DNA of 64,000 nt from assembly GCF_001426545.1 (NCBI RefSeq), contig NZ_LMEZ01000007.1, positions 318,478 through 382,477 of the forward strand. Reading direction: 5' to 3'. The position numbers were made by a program, and so were the translations under genes. This DNA comes from Mycobacterium sp. Root135 (lineage in GTDB: Bacteria > Actinomycetota > Actinomycetes > Mycobacteriales > Mycobacteriaceae). Below are positions 1-8,245 of the stretch, piece after piece; the first letter of the stretch is position 1, and every line of letters begins with the position of its first letter. The notes under the pieces are model-generated. The model had not been told where the DNA came from and searched no databases. It was given only the letters and a program-made list of their open reading frames with translations.

Positions 1-200
1 CCGCCGAATTCCGTTGGAGTCGCGGCCCGGTACATGCCGGCCTTCTTGAGCAGGTGAACGAAGTCGGCGGGAACGTAGTGCTGCGCGTTGAACTCGTCAC
101 GACGTTCACGCAGCACGTCGAGTGCCGCGTCGAACGCCCGATCCCTCGGCGCGCCGGCGGGCTCCGCCGCCACCCTGGGTGCCGCGTTCCGTGTCAGCAT
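1..200 (-). CDS. Acyl-CoA dehydrogenase/flavin monooxygenase family, N-terminal fragment
   Basis: Only the first 66 codons lie in the window; the gene runs off its left edge. The start is the ATG at 200. The visible protein begins MLTRNAAPRVAAEPAG and has a predicted helical stretch followed by FVHLLKKAGMYRAATPTEFGG. That resembles the 'L...AGL..  P...GG' N-terminal segment of acyl-CoA dehydrogenases and of their FMN/FAD-dependent hydroxylase relatives (HsaA type). It is divergent from the aldehyde dehydrogenase at 461, and the two share a 260-base control region with a long inverted repeat. The C-terminal flavin-binding and catalytic parts are outside the window, so dehydrogenase and hydroxylase cannot be told apart. 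Confidence 0.7.
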   Translation of the reverse strand, partial: MLTRNAAPRVAAEPAGAPRDRAFDAALDVLRERRDEFNAQHYVPADFVHLLKKAGMYRAATPTEFG

Positions 201-272
201 CGCTGTCTCCGTTCAGATGTGTGATCAGCCGTCCCGAACGTTACGGAGGCCGCCCGGCCCGGGGTATCGGGA

Positions 273-333
273 TTTACTCCGCCACCACTAAGGCAATCCC
301 CTATTGCGGTTGGGCCGGCGCCAGCGGAGTAAA
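273..333. promoter_or_regulatory. Nested inverted repeat in divergent promoter region
   Basis: TTTACTCCGC (273-282) is matched perfectly by GCGGAGTAAA (324-333). The arm centres are 51 bases apart, about five helical turns. Between the arms lies a smaller repeat, GCAAT (293-297) and ATTGC (303-307). The structure sits between the divergent flavoprotein gene (start 200) and the aldehyde dehydrogenase gene (start 461). It could be a pair of operator half-sites or a transcribed hairpin. No other feature explains this 260-base gap. Confidence 0.5.
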
Positions 334-460
334 GGAATCTGTAGACCCGCGTTGGAAAGATCCAGTAGAGCCCCCACGGGGGGTGCCGCTACGTTGGGCT
401 CGTCCCATCGCGTGCGCCCGTTGGCCGACACGTGATCGCGCTGTATCAAAGGAGCATCCG

Positions 461-1915
461 ATGATCGACATCTCCTCCGTCAACACCGAACTGTTCGTCG
501 GCGGCGCCTGGACGCCCGCCTCGGAGTCGTTCACGACGCTCAACCCGGCCACCGGTCAACCGCTCGCCGACCTCGCCGCCGCGTCAAAGGCGGACGTCGA
601 CGCCGCCGTCGCCGCGGCCACTGCGGCCTTTCGGGGCGAGTGGGGTTCGACGGCCCCGTCACGCAAGGGCGCGTTGCTCAACCGACTGGCCGATCTGGTC
701 GAGCGCGACGGCGAGATCCTGGCCCAGCTCGAGTCGCTCGACATGGGCCGCCCGTTCGGGATGAGCGTGCAGCTGATGGTGCCCAATCTCGTTGCCACCC
801 TTCGCTACTACGCGGGGTGGGCCGACAAGATCAACGGCGAGCAGATCTCCACCGACGGCTACCTTGGGCAGCCGATCCCGGTGCACGCGTACACCCTGCG
901 CGAGCCGCTCGGCGTGGTGGCGGCCATCGTGCCGTGGAACGCCCCGCTGATGATCCTTGGCTGGAAGATCGCTCCCGCGCTGGCCGCAGGCAACACGATC
1001 ATCGTCAAGCCCGCCGAGGACGCGTCGCTGTCGATCCTGCACCTTGCCGCGCTGGTCGACGAGGCTGGCTTCCCGGCAGGCACCGTGAACGTACTCACCG
1101 GAATTGGAGCGGTGACCGGTGAGGCTCTCGCCGCGCATCCGGGCATCAAGAAGATCTCGTTCACCGGTTCGACGGAAGTGGGCCGTTCGATCCTGCGGAG
1201 TTCCGCCTCGAACTTCAAGCGCACGGCGCTCGAGCTGGGCGGCAAGGCGCCCCAAATCGTCTTCGCCGACGCCGATCTCGCCGCCGCCGTGCAGGGCTGT
1301 GCCATGGGCATGTTCTTCAACCAGGGCGAGGTGTGCGCCGCGGGCACGCGGGTGATGGCCCATCGCTCGGTGTACGACGCCCTCGTCGAGGGCCTGAAGG
1401 CGGCGGCCGAGGCCCAGGTGCTCGGTGACCCCTTCGATCCCCTCAGCACGATGGGCCCCCTGGTCAACGCCCGCCAACGCGACCGTGTGGTGGGCTATCT
1501 GCAAACCGGCGTCGATGAGGGGGCGACCGTGGTGACCGGCGGCAAGGCACCCGATCGTCCCGGGTTCTTCGTCGAGCCGACCGTGTTCGCGGGCACCAAC
1601 GACATGCGGGTGGCGCGGGAGGAGATCTTCGGTCCCGTCGGCATTGTGATCCCGTTCGACACCGACGACGAGGCTCTGCAACTGGCCAACGACAACGTGT
1701 ACGGCCTGTCGGCGACCGTGTGGACCCGCGACGTGGGACGTGCCCACTCCGTGGCCGCCAAAATCGAAGCCGGGGCCATCGGGGTCAACGGTTGGTCGCC
1801 TCTGGCGCCACAGCTTCCGTGGGGCGGCGTCAAGTCCAGCGGTGTCGGCCGGGAACTGGGCTACGAGGGCATCCTGTCCTATACGGAGACCAAGACCGTT
1901 GCCGTCGTGTTGTGA
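461..1915 (+). CDS. Aldehyde dehydrogenase, NAD(P)-dependent
   Basis: 484 residues, the usual length for the ALDH superfamily; oxidises an aldehyde to the acid in the cytoplasm. The nucleophile Cys292 lies in NQGEVCAAGTR and the general-base Glu258 in LELGGK. The coenzyme motifs PWNAPL and FTGSTEVG are intact, and the C-terminus ends SYTETKTVAVVL. The ATG at 461 follows a good ribosome site (AAAGGAG, 448-454); upstream in-frame starts have none and would read through the promoter region. It is one of five ALDHs in this window. Neighbours are an acyl-CoA dehydrogenase-like gene (divergent) and a flavin amine oxidase (downstream), so an amine-derived aldehyde is a plausible substrate, but this is inference. 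Confidence 0.9.
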   Translation: MIDISSVNTELFVGGAWTPASESFTTLNPATGQPLADLAAASKADVDAAVAAATAAFRGEWGSTAPSRKGALLNRLADLVERDGEILAQLESLDMGRPFGMSVQLMVPNLVATLRYYAGWADKINGEQISTDGYLGQPIPVHAYTLREPLGVVAAIVPWNAPLMILGWKIAPALAAGNTIIVKPAEDASLSILHLAALVDEAGFPAGTVNVLTGIGAVTGEALAAHPGIKKISFTGSTEVGRSILRSSASNFKRTALELGGKAPQIVFADADLAAAVQGCAMGMFFNQGEVCAAGTRVMAHRSVYDALVEGLKAAAEAQVLGDPFDPLSTMGPLVNARQRDRVVGYLQTGVDEGATVVTGGKAPDRPGFFVEPTVFAGTNDMRVAREEIFGPVGIVIPFDTDDEALQLANDNVYGLSATVWTRDVGRAHSVAAKIEAGAIGVNGWSPLAPQLPWGGVKSSGVGRELGYEGILSYTETKTVAVVL

Positions 1916-1958
1916 CTAAGGATTTCTTGCGTGGCCGTTTTGCGCCGGCCGTCGTAAG

Positions 1959-1987
1959 CTACGTCACAGATGTTTCTACACACGTAG
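1959..1987. promoter_or_regulatory. Candidate operator palindrome upstream of amine oxidase
   Basis: CTACGT (1959-1964) and ACGTAG (1982-1987) form a perfect inverted repeat with 17 bases between. It lies in the 106-base gap between the ALDH stop and the flavin amine oxidase start. It may be an operator for the amine oxidase; no regulator can be assigned. Confidence 0.3.
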
Positions 1988-2021
1988 AGCCAACGTAAGC
2001 CCTCGACACCAGGCGGTTCAC

Positions 2022-3401
2022 ATGCCCGACACCTCAGCTGCTCCTCACACCCAGCCGCACCCACTGCGTCGCTCCGTCGTCGTGGTCGGGGCCGGCTTCT
2101 CCGGGCTGATCGCCGCCCGCGAGCTCGAGGCGGCGGGAGTCGACGTCACGGTCTTCGAAGCTCGAGACCGGATCGGCGGTCGCGCCTGGACCGACGAGCG
2201 GCTTGGTGGTCACGCCTTGGAGATGGGCGCCACGTGGGTGCACTGGATGCAACCCTTCGTGTGGACCGAGATCACCCGCTACGGCCAGGAGATCTACCCG
2301 AGCCCCGACGTCGACCAGGCCTACTGGGTCAGCGGTGACCAAGTGTTCGAGGGAACCGAACACGATCTCGACGTGGCGCTGACGCCGTTGCAGGAGAGGA
2401 TCTTCGAGGGCTCACGCGACTTCTTTCCCTACCCGCACCGGCCGTTCGCCATCCTCGAGGACGACGCGAGCGACACCGAGCTGCGCGAGCGCTTCCTCAA
2501 GGCCGACACCGGCAGTGTCTTGGACTGTCTGCGCAATGGTGACTTCAGCCAGGAGCAGATCGACCTGGCCGACTCGTACTGGTCGGCGGCCTACCAGGGG
2601 TCGACGGCCACCGCGTCACCCTTGATGGCCAAGCACTGGGCGGCGCTCAGCGACCACCGAAGCGCCCTGATGGACGAGCAGACCCTGCGCTTCAAGCTCG
2701 TCAAGGGGATGCGCGGCCTCTACAACGCCATCGCCGCGGACCTGCGGTGCCAGGTGCAGCTCGACACCGCGGTGGCGGCCATCGCGCACGACGAGACCGG
2801 CGTGCGGATAACCCTCGCCGACGGCACCGTTCACGCGGCCGACGCCGTCATCGTCACCGCGCCGATCGGCGCACTGAAGAACCTCGAGTTCTCCCCTGCC
2901 CTCGCCGACGGCCAGCAGCAGGTCGCCCGGGAGGGCTCGAACTCCACGGGCTTCAAGATCTGGATCAAGGTCGAGGGACACCACGCGATCATCGCGGGAG
3001 CGCCCGGCGACAACCCGATCTCCTTGATGCGCAGCGAGAAGTTCCTCGACGACGAGAATGCCACCATCCTGGTCGGTTTCGGCTCGGACCACTCCTCGAT
3101 CACCCTGGACGACGTCGAGTCGGCCCAGCGCGCGATCAACGTGTGGCGGCCCGATCTGAATGTCGTCGACTGCGGAGGTCACGACTGGGTCGCCGACAAG
3201 TGGTCGGGGCAGACCTGGGCGACCCTGAGGTCCGGCCAGTTCTTCAACGGCTGGAGTCTGTTTCAGCAGTCCGACACCCGGCTGAAGTTCGCCGGGGCCG
3301 ACTACGCGAGTGGCTGGAACGGCGTCGTCGTCGACGGCGCCATCGAGTCCGGAATCACGGCCGCCCGCTCACTCATCAGCGAGTTCCGCTCGGCGCCATA
3401 G
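2022..3401 (+). CDS. Flavin monoamine oxidase family protein
   Basis: 459 residues, typical of FAD-dependent amine oxidases, which oxidise primary or secondary amines to imines/aldehydes with release of hydrogen peroxide. The N-terminal dinucleotide-binding loop GAGFSG starts at residue 23. It is followed by the FEARDRIGGRAWT segment characteristic of the amine oxidase family, with an EMGATWVHW substrate-side motif. The C-terminus has the family FAD-binding block (FAGADY...GWNGVVVDGAIESG). There is no signal peptide, so it is cytoplasmic. It lies 106 bases after an ALDH on the same strand, a logical amine-to-acid pair. Convergent with the histidine kinase gene, 20 bases away. Confidence 0.85.
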   Translation: MPDTSAAPHTQPHPLRRSVVVVGAGFSGLIAARELEAAGVDVTVFEARDRIGGRAWTDERLGGHALEMGATWVHWMQPFVWTEITRYGQEIYPSPDVDQAYWVSGDQVFEGTEHDLDVALTPLQERIFEGSRDFFPYPHRPFAILEDDASDTELRERFLKADTGSVLDCLRNGDFSQEQIDLADSYWSAAYQGSTATASPLMAKHWAALSDHRSALMDEQTLRFKLVKGMRGLYNAIAADLRCQVQLDTAVAAIAHDETGVRITLADGTVHAADAVIVTAPIGALKNLEFSPALADGQQQVAREGSNSTGFKIWIKVEGHHAIIAGAPGDNPISLMRSEKFLDDENATILVGFGSDHSSITLDDVESAQRAINVWRPDLNVVDCGGHDWVADKWSGQTWATLRSGQFFNGWSLFQQSDTRLKFAGADYASGWNGVVVDGAIESGITAARSLISEFRSAP

Positions 3402-3421
3402 CCTTCAAGGCGTCTGAGCCT

Positions 3422-4936
3422 TCAGGTGGGGCGGGGCAGGCCGAACTCGAACACCGCGCCTCGGGGCGTGTTCTCGCGCGCGCTGATCGTCCCGCCCTGC
3501 CGGGTGACGATGCGGTGACTCAACGCGAGGCCGATTCCGTGTCCGGTGGCCTTGTCGGTGAACGCACCGTCGAAGATGCGGGCGTCGGGCATGTGCGAGA
3601 TGCCCTTGCCCGTGTCGGACACCGTCACGAATCCGAGATCGCCGACTGTCCGCGTGCTGACGGTCACCGTCCGCTGATCCTCTGGCCACGTGGCCATTTC
3701 GTCGATGGCGTTGAAGCACAAATTCAGCACGACCTGGCCGGTGAGCACCCGCTCGCAGACCACCTCGACCGGCGAGGGGTCGTAGCGGTACTCCACCCGC
3801 ACGCCATGCGAGCTCGCCCGGAGGTCGACGAAGTACCTGCAGTCCTCGACGACGTCGTTGAGATCGCATTGCTGGTGGGACTCTTCGAGCTGCGTGACGT
3901 ATTCACGCAGGCTGTGGACGATGCGGTTGGCCCTGTCGAGTTGCTTGCGGGCGTGGATCAGGCCCAGCGCCAGGTCGCCTTGCACCGACTCGCGTGAGGC
4001 CAGGCGATGTTGAGTCGCGGCAATGAAGTTGGTGGCGGCCGCCAAGGGCTGCGCCAATTCGTGTGCGATGGCCATCGCCATGTCCCCCATCGCGTTGTAG
4101 CGCGCCAGGTAGTTCAGGTACTGCGCGTCGCGGGCATGGTCCTGCTCCGTCGTCACGTGGTCGGTGACGTCGTGAAACAGCACCAGCGACCCGCGGAGGT
4201 CGTCCTCGATCTCGATGTGTTGGGCGCTTCCGGCGAACCATCGTCGCCCGCCGTTGGGCAAGTCGACTTCGTACCGCATGCCCTTGGCGTCACCGTCGAT
4301 TGCGGTGCGCGTCAACATGTCCTCGACGGCTCGACGAGATGCACCGGGGTGGCAGAACTCGGTGAAGCGCACCCCCGTCAGCTCCACGACGTCGACGCCG
4401 ACGAGCGTGGCCGCGGCGTCACTGGCGTAGGTGACGACGTGCTCGTCGTCGAGGACGACGATCCCCTCGTCCATGTTGCGCAGGAAGGCGGCCATTCTGG
4501 CTTCCGTGCGGGTCAGGGTCGCCTCGGTGCGCACCAGGTCGTTGCGCATCATGGCTTCGTGCTCGATGTCGCGGAACTGCACCATGACCACGGTCCGCTG
4601 GGTGAGTTCGACGCGCACCGCGATGGCCTCGGTCAGAACGGTCCGGCCGCTCTTTGCGCGGTAGGCCCACTCGGTGATCGCCACGCCGTCGTCGACGGCG
4701 TCCTGCAACCACTGTCGACCAATCGACCGCCGGTACCGCTGTTCCTGGGCGCTCATGTCGGGCGCCTTCAACGGTTTGAGTTCCTCGACGGTGAACTCCA
4801 GCAGCTCACACGCCGCCCTGTTGGCCCAGAGGATGTCCTTCGACGTGGCGTCGTGGAGCAGGACGCAGTACCGAAGCGACTCGACTAAACGCGCGAAGTC
4901 CTCGTCGACGAGATCGGACACGTCCACCTCCTGCAT
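3422..4936 (-). CDS. PAS-domain sensor histidine kinase, FixL-like
   Basis: 504 residues with no predicted membrane segment, so probably a soluble sensor. Two PAS-like regions (about residues 10-130 and 145-265) precede a HisKA dimerisation helix. The phospho-acceptor is His292 in AIAHELAQPLAA, the FixL/NtrB-like form of the H-box. The HATPase domain has an N-box (LCFNAIDEM), a G1 box (VSDTGKGI) and a G2 box (GHGIGLALSHRIV). No response regulator gene is adjacent. Its gene starts 9 bases after the TetR-family gene stops, so the two are likely co-transcribed. The signal is unknown; PAS domains often bind aromatic ligands, haem or flavin. Confidence 0.88.
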   Translation of the reverse strand: MQEVDVSDLVDEDFARLVESLRYCVLLHDATSKDILWANRAACELLEFTVEELKPLKAPDMSAQEQRYRRSIGRQWLQDAVDDGVAITEWAYRAKSGRTVLTEAIAVRVELTQRTVVMVQFRDIEHEAMMRNDLVRTEATLTRTEARMAAFLRNMDEGIVVLDDEHVVTYASDAAATLVGVDVVELTGVRFTEFCHPGASRRAVEDMLTRTAIDGDAKGMRYEVDLPNGGRRWFAGSAQHIEIEDDLRGSLVLFHDVTDHVTTEQDHARDAQYLNYLARYNAMGDMAMAIAHELAQPLAAATNFIAATQHRLASRESVQGDLALGLIHARKQLDRANRIVHSLREYVTQLEESHQQCDLNDVVEDCRYFVDLRASSHGVRVEYRYDPSPVEVVCERVLTGQVVLNLCFNAIDEMATWPEDQRTVTVSTRTVGDLGFVTVSDTGKGISHMPDARIFDGAFTDKATGHGIGLALSHRIVTRQGGTISARENTPRGAVFEFGLPRPT

Positions 4937-4945
4937 CGGCCGGAT

Positions 4946-5575
4946 CTACTGACGACGTGCCCTTGCGCCTCGCCGCGACGGTTTGGCCGCCCTTGCGCTG
5001 TCGAGGATCTGGTCGATCATGGCTTCCTGAGCTGCCGCCGACGACTCCGAATCCAGGACACCGGTCACTTGCAGTCCGACCATCGTCGTCATCAGCAGGT
5101 TGGCGTAGAGCGTCTCGTCGACGTCGCCGATCTCGCCGTCCTCACGCGCTTGGCGCAGATACTCGGCCAGTTGGGCCCGCCAGGTGTCGAGCGCCTCGGC
5201 GTTCACCGAGGCCATGTATGGATCGTTGAGCGCCCGTTGCCACAACGACACGGCGATCCTCGCCTCGAGCCGGGTCTCCTCCGTTTGGGGCATGACCTCT
5301 CGACACAGTCGGCGCAGTGCGGCCAGCCCGCGTCGCTGTCCGACGGATCGCTCGATTCTGGCGTTCGTCGCGTTGAAGACGTGCTCGAACGACGCCCGCA
5401 GGATCTCGTTCTTGCCGGAGAAGTAGTGGCTCAGAGCGCCGTTGGTGTAGCCGGCTTCACGGGCCAGGTCGCGCATGTTGGTGGCGTCTATCCCCCGGGC
5501 GGCGATCAACCGCCACGCCGCGCCGATGATGGCGAGCCGCCGCTCGGCGTGGTCGACCAGTCTCGGCACAGACAC
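4946..5575 (-). CDS. TetR-family transcriptional regulator
   Basis: 209 residues from the GTG at 5575 (a second GTG at 5569 is possible). Upstream sequence on this strand can be read much further, but it crosses the strong terminator at 5642-5667 and the overlapping MFS gene, so the long reading is not real. The N-terminal HTH (about residues 10-55) includes ATNMRDLAREAGYTNGALSHYFSGKNEIL, a classic TetR helix-turn-helix; the rest is an all-alpha ligand domain. It forms a tight pair with the histidine kinase gene downstream. Target genes are unknown; the MFS gene upstream is an obvious candidate. Confidence 0.85.
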   Translation of the reverse strand: MSVPRLVDHAERRLAIIGAAWRLIAARGIDATNMRDLAREAGYTNGALSHYFSGKNEILRASFEHVFNATNARIERSVGQRRGLAALRRLCREVMPQTEETRLEARIAVSLWQRALNDPYMASVNAEALDTWRAQLAEYLRQAREDGEIGDVDETLYANLLMTTMVGLQVTGVLDSESSAAAQEAMIDQILDSARAAKPSRRGARARRQ

Positions 5576-5641
5576 CCCCGCTTTCCGGTTTCTCGACCAA
5601 CGATAGCTTGGCGCAACGGATGTTGAGTCACGCGAACGGAA

Positions 5642-5667
5642 ACGGCCCCCGCCGAAGCGGGGGCCGT
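5642..5667 (-). terminator. Strong intrinsic terminator with UUCG tetraloop
   Basis: Perfect 11-base arms ACGGCCCCCGC and GCGGGGGCCGT are separated by CGAA. Read as minus-strand RNA the loop is UUCG closed by C-G, the exceptionally stable tetraloop. It sits just after the MFS gene stop (5689) and before the TetR gene on the same strand, so it should end the MFS transcript. A long U-run is lacking, as is common in actinobacteria. Confidence 0.8.
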
Positions 5668-5688
5668 GGCCGTTCTGACGAGACGCGG

Positions 5689-7035
5689 TCAGGCCGTCGT
5701 CCCGGCCGGCTCGGGTCGCCGGATCGGTTCGACCTTCTTGATCACCAGTCCGAAGCACAGCGCACCGGCGACGATGATCGCCGCCGTGAGCAGCAGTGGG
5801 ACCTGGAACGAGCCCGTTGCGCCGTAGAGCGCGCCGATCACGATCGGGCTCAGCGCGCTGCCGATGTTGGAGAAGAAGTTCTGGGTGGACCCCAGGGTGG
5901 CGACGGTGCTCGAGTCGACGACGTCGGCAGGCAGGCACCAGATCGAGACGATCGTAAAGGCCGCTGCGGCATAGGAAATCGACATCAGCACCAGCGCCTG
6001 CCACGCCTCGGGCGCGACCGCGGCCAAGGCGATGACCGAGCACACCATCATGCCGCCGACGAGGCACGTCTTGCGGACCTTGTTCAGGGACCAGCCGCGG
6101 GCCAGCAGATGGTCGCCGACGATGCCGCCCGCCCAGCTGCCGAGGATGGCGGCCAACGGCGGGATCATGCCGAAGAGGCCGAGCTTGAGCAGGTTGAACC
6201 CGCGTTCTTCGACCAGGTACGACGGGAACCAGGTGAGGAAGAACGTGATCATGAAGTTCAGGCAGAAGAAGCCCAGCATCATGCCCCACACCGTGCGCTG
6301 CTTGAACAGGTCGAGGATGGCCATCGGCTTGGCGTCGGGGTTCAGGTTGCCGGAGCTCTGCTCGCGATGGCTCTCGTGAATGATCTCCAGTTCGAGCTCG
6401 TTGACGCCGGCCTTGTTCTCGGGGCGCCGGTACCACGCCCACCAGCCGATCGCCCAGAGCACACCGATCGCACCGGCGAACACGAACGCGGCGCGCCATC
6501 CGAACAACCCGATGATGAGCGCGATGATCGGCGTCGCGGCGGCGCTGCCGATGCGGGCACCGCTGTCGTAGACCGAGGTGGCGCGGCCACGCAGCCGCAG
6601 GGGGAACCACTGCGACACCGTCTTGGCCGCGGCCGGGTAGGCGCCGGCCTCGCCGACGCCCAGTCCGAGGCGCAGGCCCATCAGTGCCGCGAAGCTCGAG
6701 ACGCCGGCCGTGGCGGCGGTGAACAGCGACCACACCAGCACCGAGGCGCCGAACATCACGCGCTCGCCGAACCGGTCGATCAGTCGGCCGGCGGGGATCT
6801 GCATGAGTGCGTAACTCCACGAGAACGCGCTGAGGATCAGGCCCTTCTCCGTGGGCGTGAGGTGGAAGTCCGCGGTCATGAACGGAAGGCTGACCGAGAT
6901 CGCCGAGCGGTCGATGTAGTTGATGGCGAGGCCGAGCGCGCAGAACACCGCGACGGCCCAGCGCACCTTGGTGGCGCGGCTCGTGCCCGAGGGATCTGGC
7001 GGCGTATCCGATTTCGTAGCCGAACTGCTGGTCAT
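5689..7035 (-). CDS. MFS transporter, anion:cation symporter (hexuronate/aromatic acid) type
   Basis: 448 residues with about twelve hydrophobic segments, in the cell membrane. The first half has NYIDRSAISVSLPFM, and the loop GRLIDRFGERVMFG matches the signature loop 2-3 of the major facilitator superfamily. The layout is that of the ACS family (ExuT, GudP, phthalate carriers), which import organic anions with protons. The ATG at 7035 has GGGAGA just upstream; a start at 7125 would add 30 unlikely residues. It is divergent from the DeoR-controlled sugar cassette (7298), which could supply or share its substrate. It ends in a strong terminator. Confidence 0.85.
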   Translation of the reverse strand: MTSSSATKSDTPPDPSGTSRATKVRWAVAVFCALGLAINYIDRSAISVSLPFMTADFHLTPTEKGLILSAFSWSYALMQIPAGRLIDRFGERVMFGASVLVWSLFTAATAGVSSFAALMGLRLGLGVGEAGAYPAAAKTVSQWFPLRLRGRATSVYDSGARIGSAAATPIIALIIGLFGWRAAFVFAGAIGVLWAIGWWAWYRRPENKAGVNELELEIIHESHREQSSGNLNPDAKPMAILDLFKQRTVWGMMLGFFCLNFMITFFLTWFPSYLVEERGFNLLKLGLFGMIPPLAAILGSWAGGIVGDHLLARGWSLNKVRKTCLVGGMMVCSVIALAAVAPEAWQALVLMSISYAAAAFTIVSIWCLPADVVDSSTVATLGSTQNFFSNIGSALSPIVIGALYGATGSFQVPLLLTAAIIVAGALCFGLVIKKVEPIRRPEPAGTTA

Positions 7036-7143
7036 CTGTGTCTCCCAGGGTGGACTTGTGATCGTTTCGCTCACTGGAGGTGAGAGGCGGACGCTGCGTG
7101 GGCGCCGCTGTGGTGCGCGACACAATCAGAATCCTCGTTCCAC

Positions 7144-7160
7144 ATGATTGAACCAATCAT
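7144..7160. promoter_or_regulatory. Palindromic operator candidate, MFS/DeoR intergenic
   Basis: ATGATTG-AAC-CAATCAT is a perfect inverted repeat with 7-base arms, located 109 bases upstream of the MFS start. It lies in the 262-base divergent gap between the MFS gene and the DeoR gene. It has the size of a TetR-type operator; the TetR gene at 4946 or the DeoR protein could bind it. Confidence 0.5.
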
Positions 7161-7195
7161 CGACATTGTCAAGAAGTGATGACGAACACTCTTAA

Positions 7196-7254
7196 ATGCG
7201 CATAGTCGGTCGGTATATGAGCATCGGCGTGCATTCAGTGATCGATATGCGCAT
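7196..7254. promoter_or_regulatory. Paired ATGCGCAT palindromes
   Basis: Two identical 8-base palindromes ATGCGCAT at 7196-7203 and 7247-7254 have centres 51 bases apart, about five helical turns. They lie upstream of the DeoR start at 7298. The regular spacing suggests two operator sites on the same DNA face, perhaps for DeoR autoregulation. This is inference from spacing only. Confidence 0.45.
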
Positions 7255-7297
7255 CTAAGGTTGACGTGTCCATACCGCGCATGTAGCGTGGGTCACT

Positions 7298-8245
7298 GTG
7301 AGCATCGACGATTCAAACGGCGGCGAGCCGGACGACGCGGAGCAGTTCGAGCTCCAGATCCCGTCTGATCAAGGCGCGTCCGAGCAGACCGCGGCCGACC
7401 AGGCTGACGACGAACTAGTGGCACGCCGCCGCGACGTTCGCGGCGGCAAGCGGCGCGAGCAGATCCTGCAGCTCCTGCAGACGGTCGAATCCGGCGCGTT
7501 GAGCGTCGAAGAGATCGCCGAACGGTTCGGTGTCTCCTTCGCGACGGTGCGGCGCGACCTCAGCCGCCTACATCAAGACCGCCACATCACCCGTACTTAC
7601 GGCGGCGTCGCCCTGACCGGTCCGGCGGAATTGTCGATCCACCAACGGCACCTCGAGTTCACGGCGGAGAAGGACGCGATCGGCCGCCGCGCCGCGGAGA
7701 TGGTCGCCGACGGCGCCGTCGTGATACTCGACGCTGGCACCACCACCGAATTCGTGGCGCGGCATCTGGACGCCGACGACGCGACCGTCTTCACCAACGG
7801 CATCGGCGCGATCAACGTCCTCCTCGGCAACGACGACGTCTCCGTCGTCGTCCTCGGCGGTCGGCTGCGCGCGGTCAACCAGACCATCAGCGGGGCCGAA
7901 GCCGAGCACATGCTCCATTCCGTCGTCGCCGACTACGCGTTCATCGGCGCCGACGCCGTCCATCCGCAGTACGGCGTCGCGTCGAGAACCTTGGAGCAGA
8001 GCCGGCTCAAGACGTTGATGATGCAACGCGCACGTCAGATCGTCGTCGTCGCCGATCGGCGCAAGATCAACACCGACCAATTCAACTACTGGTCACCGAC
8101 TCCGGCCCGGTGGCGGCTGATCACCGACGACGACGCGGACGCGACGGCGCTGAGTGAACTGCGCGCCGTCGGCGCCGACGTCGAACTGGTCTCACCCCTC
8201 CGGGCTCTCACCGAGCCAACCACTCTGAAAGGTTCCCCATCGTGA
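7298..8245 (+). CDS. DeoR-family transcriptional regulator
   Basis: 315 residues, longer than the usual 250-260 because of an acidic, low-complexity N-terminal extension of about 45 residues. The DeoR HTH follows (about 52-95: RREQILQLL...SVEEIAERFGVSFATVRRDL). The sugar-phosphate-sensing domain (about 110-275) has the family motifs ILDAGTTT and GGRLR, and AFIGADAV. DeoR proteins usually repress sugar catabolic operons and are released by a phosphorylated sugar. GTG start at 7298. The stop overlaps the alcohol dehydrogenase start (GTGA), so it is the first gene of the cassette it probably controls. Confidence 0.9.
   Translation: MSIDDSNGGEPDDAEQFELQIPSDQGASEQTAADQADDELVARRRDVRGGKRREQILQLLQTVESGALSVEEIAERFGVSFATVRRDLSRLHQDRHITRTYGGVALTGPAELSIHQRHLEFTAEKDAIGRRAAEMVADGAVVILDAGTTTEFVARHLDADDATVFTNGIGAINVLLGNDDVSVVVLGGRLRAVNQTISGAEAEHMLHSVVADYAFIGADAVHPQYGVASRTLEQSRLKTLMMQRARQIVVVADRRKINTDQFNYWSPTPARWRLITDDDADATALSELRAVGADVELVSPLRALTEPTTLKGSPS

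Noticed and set aside
659..1747. 362-codon minus-strand frame opposite the first aldehyde dehydrogenase
   Set aside because: Composition rich in His, Arg and Gly with no recognisable domain; typical third-position shadow.
7065..7080. GTTTCGCTCACTGGAG near the MFS start as another TCGCTCAGCGR operator
   Set aside because: Only the left arm matches; the right arm is not conserved and the MFS gene belongs to a different functional cluster.
4946..7156. A 736-codon open frame on the minus strand that would fuse an arginine-rich protein to the TetR regulator
   Set aside because: The upstream part is the wrong frame of the MFS gene and crosses the terminator at 5642-5667; only the last 209 codons look like a protein family.
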